Assembly: GCF_000013865.1 (NCBI RefSeq)
Contig: NC_007948.1
Span: 3,658,001-3,722,000 of the forward strand
Source of the DNA: Polaromonas sp. JS666
GTDB taxonomy: Bacteria > Pseudomonadota > Gammaproteobacteria > Burkholderiales > Burkholderiaceae_C
Length of the DNA: 64,000 nucleotides
Direction: 5' to 3'
Made by a program: the position numbers and the translations under genes. Below the pieces are notes generated by a model that ran no database searches, had not been told where the DNA came from, and saw only the letters and a program-made list of their open reading frames with translations. Below are positions 59,713 to 64,000 of this stretch, in pieces; within the stretch, counting starts at the first letter, position 1; every line of letters starts with the position of its first letter.

Positions 59713-60669
59713 ATGAAGACATTCACTTCCCGCATCCTGGCTGGCCTGCTGTGCGCCCTGGCCCTGCCTGCCGCCGTGCTGGCCCAAGCCACCTACCCCA
59801 GCCGGCCAATTGAGCTGATCGTGCCCTACCCGGCCGGCGGCGGCACCGACGTGCTGGGCCGGGCCTTCGCGCTGGCGTCGGTCAAGCACCTGCCGCAGAA
59901 CCTGATCGTGGTCAACAAGCCCGGCGCCAGCGGCGCCATCGGCTGGGCCGACGTCATCAATGGCAAGCCGGAGGGCTACAAGGTCGCCCTGCTCGCGACC
60001 GACCTGATGACGCAGCCCAACATGGGCCTGACCAAAATCACCCATGAGGACTTCATCCCGATCGCCCGCCTCAACTACGACCCGGCGGCCATCACGGTGC
60101 GCGCTGATGCGCCGTGGAACACCGTCGAGGAATTCCTGGCGGCTGCGAAACAGGGCGACTTCCGCGTGGGCAATGGCGGCAACGGCTCGACCTGGCATCT
60201 TGCCGCCGCGGCCGTGGAAGACAAGACCGGGGTGAAGTTCAACCACATTCCGTTTGCCGGCGCTGCACCGGCCGCGCTGTCCCTGCTGGGCGGGCACATC
60301 GAGGCCATCACGGTGAGCGCGGCGGAAGTCTATGCCTACACCTCGACGGGCAAGCTGAAAACGCTGGCCGTGATGTCCGAGCAGCGCATCAAGGGCTTCG
60401 AGAAAGTGCCGACGCTCAAGGAACGCAACATCGACATTTCCATCGGCACCTGGCGCGGCCTGGCCGTGACCAAGGGCACGCCGCCCGAGATTGTCAATGT
60501 GCTGCGCGCAGCGACCGCGAAGATCGTGACCGAACAAAGCCTGCGTGACGCGCTGGACCGCCAGAACATGGGCTACGCCTATGCCGAAGGCGAGGCCTTT
60601 GGCGCCGTCATGGCCAGGGACCATGCTTTTTACAAAGGCCTGATCAACAAGCTCGGCCTGAAGCAGTAA
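59713..60669 (+). CDS. Bug-family binding protein of the fuconate locus
   Basis: The 318-residue protein has a signal peptide ending LPAAVLA. The Bug core runs TYPSRPIELIVPYPAGGGTD, VVNKPGASGAIGWADVIN, and GNGGNGSTWHLAAAAVED. Like other orphan Bug proteins it has no adjacent TctA/TctB genes. Its position after fucD suggests it binds a sugar acid such as L-fuconate (inference). A strong terminator follows its stop. Confidence 0.87.
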   Translation: MKTFTSRILAGLLCALALPAAVLAQATYPSRPIELIVPYPAGGGTDVLGRAFALASVKHLPQNLIVVNKPGASGAIGWADVINGKPEGYKVALLATDLMTQPNMGLTKITHEDFIPIARLNYDPAAITVRADAPWNTVEEFLAAAKQGDFRVGNGGNGSTWHLAAAAVEDKTGVKFNHIPFAGAAPAALSLLGGHIEAITVSAAEVYAYTSTGKLKTLAVMSEQRIKGFEKVPTLKERNIDISIGTWRGLAVTKGTPPEIVNVLRAATAKIVTEQSLRDALDRQNMGYAYAEGEAFGAVMARDHAFYKGLINKLGLKQ

Positions 60670-60689
60670 GCACAAAGCAACCACAACGC

Positions 60690-60720
60690 AGAAAAGAGGC
60701 AGGGTTCCTGCCTCTTTTCT
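60690..60720 (+). terminator. Rho-independent terminator of the fucD operon
   Basis: AGAAAAGAGGCAGG (60690-60703) pairs perfectly with CCTGCCTCTTTTCT (60707-60720) around a 3-base loop. A T-rich run follows. It lies 21 bases after the Bug gene stop. Confidence 0.92.
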
Positions 60721-60892
60721 CTTTTCTCTTCTCGTTTGGGTTGCGATCGCTCCAGGGGCATCGCCCGCCGCGATGGCTGTACAGGAAGCCTGCTCGCCGG
60801 CGCTCCGGAAAATACCCGTGGAGCGCCGGCGGTCCAGCCGTTTTTTCTGGCTGCTCAGGCTTCAGGGCCTGCCAGCTTCCTCTTCTGATGAC

Positions 60893-62071
60893 TCAGGGGA
60901 AAGTGAAGTTGGTGGTGATCGTGGCACCAGACGTCAACACAGGGCGTATGGCCGTCTTGTCCGCAAATCCGGTCAGGCTTGCCCGCAGTGTGTATTGGCC
61001 AGCCGCACCCGCGTCGGCCACAAATACCAGCGGGCCGGGTACTACCACGTAGGGCGCCACCTGCGGCGCATCGACGGGCAGCAGGTAAGCGTAATTACCC
61101 AGCCCATCCACAAAGCGCCCCGCCACTTCCACCGTGGTGCCGCCCGTCAGGATCTGTTGCGCACGCACCAGGGTGTCCAGCACCAGCGGTGCGGTGCCGT
61201 TCACTGTGCCGTTCACGGTACCGGTGGCGGAAACCGCCGGGTTGAGCGCGGTGCCGGAGGTATTGAGGGCTGTCACCGTGTCTGTCACCACGGGCACGCT
61301 GGTGACGACGGCCGTGGCGCGGCCCGATCCTGTGAGCACCAGCGTATAGCTGCCCGGGGCAACCGGTTGCAGCAGGAAGGTGCCGTCGCTCCTGGGCGTG
61401 GTGGACTTGATGATGACGCCGCCCTGCTGCAGGGACACCGTGGTCGTGCCGTTCACTATCGACGCGTTCACGAATCCGGACACGCCGGAGATGTAGCGCG
61501 GAATCATGATGAGGACCGGCTTGAGCAGGTATTGACCCGAAGTGCCCGCGTAAACCACGGACTTGCAGGCATCGAAGTCGAGCACGAAATCGGCGAGCCT
61601 GTTCGGGGCGATGTCAATGTCAATATTGGTTTTGAGGCCGGACTGTTGACCGCTCGGTGTCTTGAGCGCCACCTCGGCTTTCGTGTCAGTGAACACCACG
61701 GAATTGGCCAGCGGATTGCTTCCGCTATTGGCAGTCAGGACCAGCCTGAGTTGCGTGTACTTGCCCGCGGGCAAGGGTGTCTGGCCGAGTTCGTCGAGAA
61801 CCCCGTTGGTCAGGTCCAGCAGGTTCACGCGCCTGGCAGGATTGAGCACGATTTCAGCCCAGCCGCCGTCCGCGTCGCCGGCGCTGTCACTCTTGTGCAC
61901 GCGAACTTTCTCTATCGTCACATTGACGGCGTCGTAGCCGCAAGCCGGCGCGTCGGTGAGCGCCAGTCGAAGGGTACCGTTGCTGGCACCGCCGCCACCA
62001 CCGCCGCAGGCCGCGAGGCCCGCCACGAGAAGACCGCCCAGGGCCAGTCTTAGAGATTGAAGTAGCTTCAT
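60893..62071 (-). CDS. DUF4382 lipoprotein
   Basis: The 392-residue lipoprotein has the lipobox LAAC followed by GGGGGGAS, typical of Burkholderiales surface lipoproteins. A DUF4382 domain follows: LRLALTDAPACGYDAVNVTI, VRVHKSD, RVNLLDLTNGVLDELGQT. A carboxypeptidase-regulatory-like or collagen-binding-type beta-sandwich region continues (SDGTFLLQPVAPGSYTLVLT). The start at ATG 62071 is the nearest to the signal. DUF4382 proteins are cell-surface proteins of unknown function. Confidence 0.87.
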   Translation of the reverse strand: MKLLQSLRLALGGLLVAGLAACGGGGGGASNGTLRLALTDAPACGYDAVNVTIEKVRVHKSDSAGDADGGWAEIVLNPARRVNLLDLTNGVLDELGQTPLPAGKYTQLRLVLTANSGSNPLANSVVFTDTKAEVALKTPSGQQSGLKTNIDIDIAPNRLADFVLDFDACKSVVYAGTSGQYLLKPVLIMIPRYISGVSGFVNASIVNGTTTVSLQQGGVIIKSTTPRSDGTFLLQPVAPGSYTLVLTGSGRATAVVTSVPVVTDTVTALNTSGTALNPAVSATGTVNGTVNGTAPLVLDTLVRAQQILTGGTTVEVAGRFVDGLGNYAYLLPVDAPQVAPYVVVPGPLVFVADAGAAGQYTLRASLTGFADKTAIRPVLTSGATITTNFTFP

Positions 62072-62473
62072 GGAACACCTCATTCAGGTTGATTTGTCGG
62101 GACAGTCAGCGGAGCCGGGAGCGAATCCATCGCGCCGCTCGGTAAGCCTACCGATGGCTGCGATACCCGCCCTGTAGGACGCCGCCCCAATCCTGTGCAT
62201 GTTCAATGCGGGTGAAGCCGTCGGCGGATACGCGGCCTGAAAGCCGCCGGGCGAGCCAATCAAAAAGGAATGAGGGGAGTGCGCTGGCCAAAGCAGAAGC
62301 CGGCGTGCCCCGGCAGCGTCATGGCCTCGCCGCGTTCATACGCGACGGGCAGGCCGGGTGGGGCGAACGCCCTGGCTTCGGGAAGCAACAACAGCACCGA
62401 CCGGCTGCGCAATCAGGTCAACACGTCAGCGCATCAGCGCACGCGGCTGACTAATTTGCCTTACCGCCTCGCC
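62072..62473. other. Intergenic region between the DUF4382 and DUF1415 genes
   Basis: No gene, RNA or repeat was recognised. Both neighbours are transcribed leftward. The 402 bases include the promoter of the DUF4382 gene on the left and the end of the DUF1415 unit on the right. Confidence 0.45.
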
Positions 62474-63010
62474 TTACAACCCCAGGGCCTTCCACCCTTG
62501 CAGCCCCAGTTTTTCCAGCGTCGCAATGTTCTGCTCGAAAATCGCATCAGCCTCGGGAAAGGCTGCCACCGCACGCTCCACACTGCCCTCGCGCAGCAAG
62601 TGCAGAATGGCAAACGGCGCGCGGTTGGTGTAGTTGCTGATGTCGTCGGGCTCGGTACCGTCAAACTGGAAGCGCGGGTGGAAACTCGCCAGCTGCACCA
62701 CGCCCTCCAGCCCGTGCTCATCCACCACGCCCTCTGCAACCTCCAGGAAATCATTGAAATCCAGGAAGTCGCCGAACAGCGTCGGGTGAATCAGCAGCGT
62801 GGTGTCCACCTCTTGCGCCGGTGTGGCCACCAGCAGGTCGAGCTCGCGGTCCAGCTCTTCGAGCAGGTCGTCGGCATGGCGCGCATGGCTCACCACCAGG
62901 CGCACCTGGTTCTTGACGTACACCGCCTTGGCAAACGGGCACAGGTTGAGCCCGATCACGGCTTTTTCGAGCCAGTGACGGGTTTGAGTCAGGACTTCGT
63001 CGTCGGTCAT
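62474..63010 (-). CDS. DUF1415 protein
   Basis: The 178-residue protein matches DUF1415: TRHWLEKAVIGLNLCPFAKA, TTLLIHPTLFGDFLDFNDFL, and LASFHPRFQFDGTEPDDISN with YTNRAPFAILHLLRE. The single Cys in NLCPFA is conserved. The family is cytoplasmic and uncharacterised. The start at ATG 63010 fits the family; upstream codons come from a repeat. It lies downstream of ettA on the same strand, separated by repeats. Confidence 0.9.
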   Translation of the reverse strand: MTDDEVLTQTRHWLEKAVIGLNLCPFAKAVYVKNQVRLVVSHARHADDLLEELDRELDLLVATPAQEVDTTLLIHPTLFGDFLDFNDFLEVAEGVVDEHGLEGVVQLASFHPRFQFDGTEPDDISNYTNRAPFAILHLLREGSVERAVAAFPEADAIFEQNIATLEKLGLQGWKALGL

Positions 63011-63044
63011 ACCTATCTCCGCAGAAATTTTGCTCGCATCGGTA

Positions 63045-63170
63045 TTGCTCCCTCTCCCTTTGGGAGAGGGCGGGGGTGAGGGCCTTCGGCCTTCAACCAA
63101 GCACAGTGCAACATCACACGCCGCCAGCCCTCATCCCGACCTTCTCCCAGAGGGAGAAGGAGTGGGCTGC
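63045..63170. repeat. Two inverted CCCTCTCCC-type palindromic repeats
   Basis: The 188-base gap between ettA and DUF1415 holds CCCTCTCCC-TTT-GGGAGAGGG near 63053-63070. A second copy in opposite sense, CCTTCTCCC-AGA-GGGAGAAGG, lies near 63140-63160. Each is flanked by GGGGGTGAGGG or CCCTCATCCC. Together they form a REP-like pair that can fold into a large hairpin and may end ettA transcripts. Confidence 0.8.
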
Positions 63171-63198
63171 TGCGCTCCAGTAGAGCGACCGCGAGAAC

Positions 63199-64000
63199 TT
63201 AATGCAATGCCTTGAAGCGCACGCGCTTCGGCTTGGCGCCTTCTTCACCCAGGCGCTTCTTCTTGTCGGCTTCGTATTCCTGGTAGTTGCCGTTGAAGAA
63301 GGTCCACTGGCTGTCGCCTTCGGCCGCAAGGATGTGCGTGGCAATGCGGTCAAGGAACCAGCGGTCGTGGCTGATGACCATGACGGAGCCGGCGAATTCG
63401 AGCAGTGCGTCTTCGAGCGCGCGCAGGGTTTCCACGTCGAGGTCATTGGACGGTTCGTCAAGCATCAACACGTTGCCGCCAGCAATCAGTGTCTTGGCCA
63501 GGTGCAGGCGCCCGCGCTCGCCGCCCGACAGCATGCCGACGCGTTTTTGCTGGTCGGCGCCGTTGAAGTTGAAGCGGCCCGCATACGCGCGGCTGGGCAT
63601 GGTGAATTTGCCGACGGTGAGCAGGTCGAGGCCGCCCGAGATATCTTCCCAGACGGTTTTTTCGTTGGCCAGGTCATCACGGTGCTGGTCCACAAAAGCC
63701 ATGCGCGCTGTCTTGCCAATCACCACTTCGCCGCTGTCCGGCTGCTCTTTGCCGGCAATCAGCTTGAACAACGTGGACTTGCCCGCGCCGTTGGGGCCGA
63801 TGATGCCGACGATGGCGCCGGCCGGCACCTTGAAGCTCAGGTTGTCGATCAACAGGCGGTCGCCGAAGGACTTGCTGACGCCCTTGAACTCAATGACCTC
63901 ATTGCCCAGACGCTCGGCCACCGGGATGAAAATCTCGTTGGTCTCCACGCGTTTCTGGTATTCAAAATCAGACAGCTCTTCAAAACGTGCCAGACGCGAC
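63199..64000 (-). CDS. ettA: EttA, ABC-F translational throttle (3' part)
   Basis: The reverse-strand frame is open to the window edge, so the 5' part lies outside. Visible are the linker (FEELSDFEYQKRVETNEIFI) and the second ABC cassette: Walker A GPNGAGKST, signature LSGGERGRLHLA, Walker B LMLDEPSNDLD and the H-loop VISHDRWFLDRIATHILA. The C-terminus (GNYQEYEADKKKRLGEEGAK) is typical of EttA. The protein gates 70S initiation complexes according to the ATP/ADP ratio. A GTG near 63948 is internal, not the start. Confidence 0.93.
   Translation of the reverse strand, partial: SRLARFEELSDFEYQKRVETNEIFIPVAERLGNEVIEFKGVSKSFGDRLLIDNLSFKVPAGAIVGIIGPNGAGKSTLFKLIAGKEQPDSGEVVIGKTARMAFVDQHRDDLANEKTVWEDISGGLDLLTVGKFTMPSRAYAGRFNFNGADQQKRVGMLSGGERGRLHLAKTLIAGGNVLMLDEPSNDLDVETLRALEDALLEFAGSVMVISHDRWFLDRIATHILAAEGDSQWTFFNGNYQEYEADKKKRLGEEGAKPKRVRFKALH

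Overview
The window is 64 kb of high-GC DNA with dense, short-spaced operons. Its gene content points to a betaproteobacterium of the order Burkholderiales, most likely Comamonadaceae (Polaromonas/Rhodoferax/Variovorax type). The reasons are the Bug-type tripartite tricarboxylate binding proteins, the YaeQ, VF530, DUF1415 and DUF2855 proteins, and several GC-rich intergenic repeat families typical of that group. The species call is an inference; no rRNA or tRNA gene is present.

0-24 kb is ordinary chromosome. It holds an ABC-2 exporter pair, a type II NADH dehydrogenase, VF530, a pseudouridine synthase, a secreted intradiol dioxygenase, a universal stress protein, a glycine-zipper protein, a cupin, a divergent DUF2855/TetR pair, a short MetE-like methionine synthase, a luciferase-like monooxygenase, YaeQ, an acyl-CoA ligase and a Bug protein. 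A GntR-led polar amino-acid ABC operon follows, interrupted by GC-rich repeats. At 21.4-22.2 kb an MFS gene has been cut by the remnant of an IS481-type element.

22.6-25.0 kb is a metal-efflux pair: a His-tailed EamA exporter followed by a CadR-type MerR regulator, divergent from a CDF-like exporter whose promoter is of MerR type.

25.4-48.4 kb is a large copper/silver resistance island in three blocks. Block 1 (25.4-31.3, +) has a Cys/His-rich secreted protein, a TolC lipoprotein, a multicopper oxidase, a Spy-like protein, a CopI cupredoxin, a DUF411 protein and CusF. Block 2 (38.3-31.4, -) has a Cys-containing exported protein, CusC, CusB with a fused CusF domain, CusA and CusF. Block 3 (38.5-48.4) has cueR, a copA reduced to its two ends by an in-frame internal deletion, copZ, a PII-like protein and an eleven-gene periplasmic redox run: DUF2933, lone Rieske, cytochrome c, TlpA, mini-lipoprotein, F510_1955 protein, 44-residue membrane peptide, Met-rich multicopper oxidase, DsbC and DsbD. 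It ends in a decayed second cusA.

48.6-64 kb returns to chromosome: a TAXI binding protein, then a six-gene signalling cassette (PAS-only protein, HisKA_2 kinase with four 21-residue repeats, two receiver-first histidine kinases and two sister receivers), a LysR/L-fuconate dehydratase/Bug sugar-acid locus, a DUF4382 lipoprotein, DUF1415 and the 3' part of ettA.

In the copper island the genes appear to work together as follows. CusCBA and its CusF chaperones pump periplasmic Cu(I)/Ag(I) out of the cell. The oxidases convert Cu(I) to Cu(II). CopI, DUF411 and CusF bind periplasmic copper. DsbC/DsbD/TlpA repair or mature thiol proteins under copper stress. CueR senses cytoplasmic Cu(I). No other intact copper ATPase gene lies in the window.
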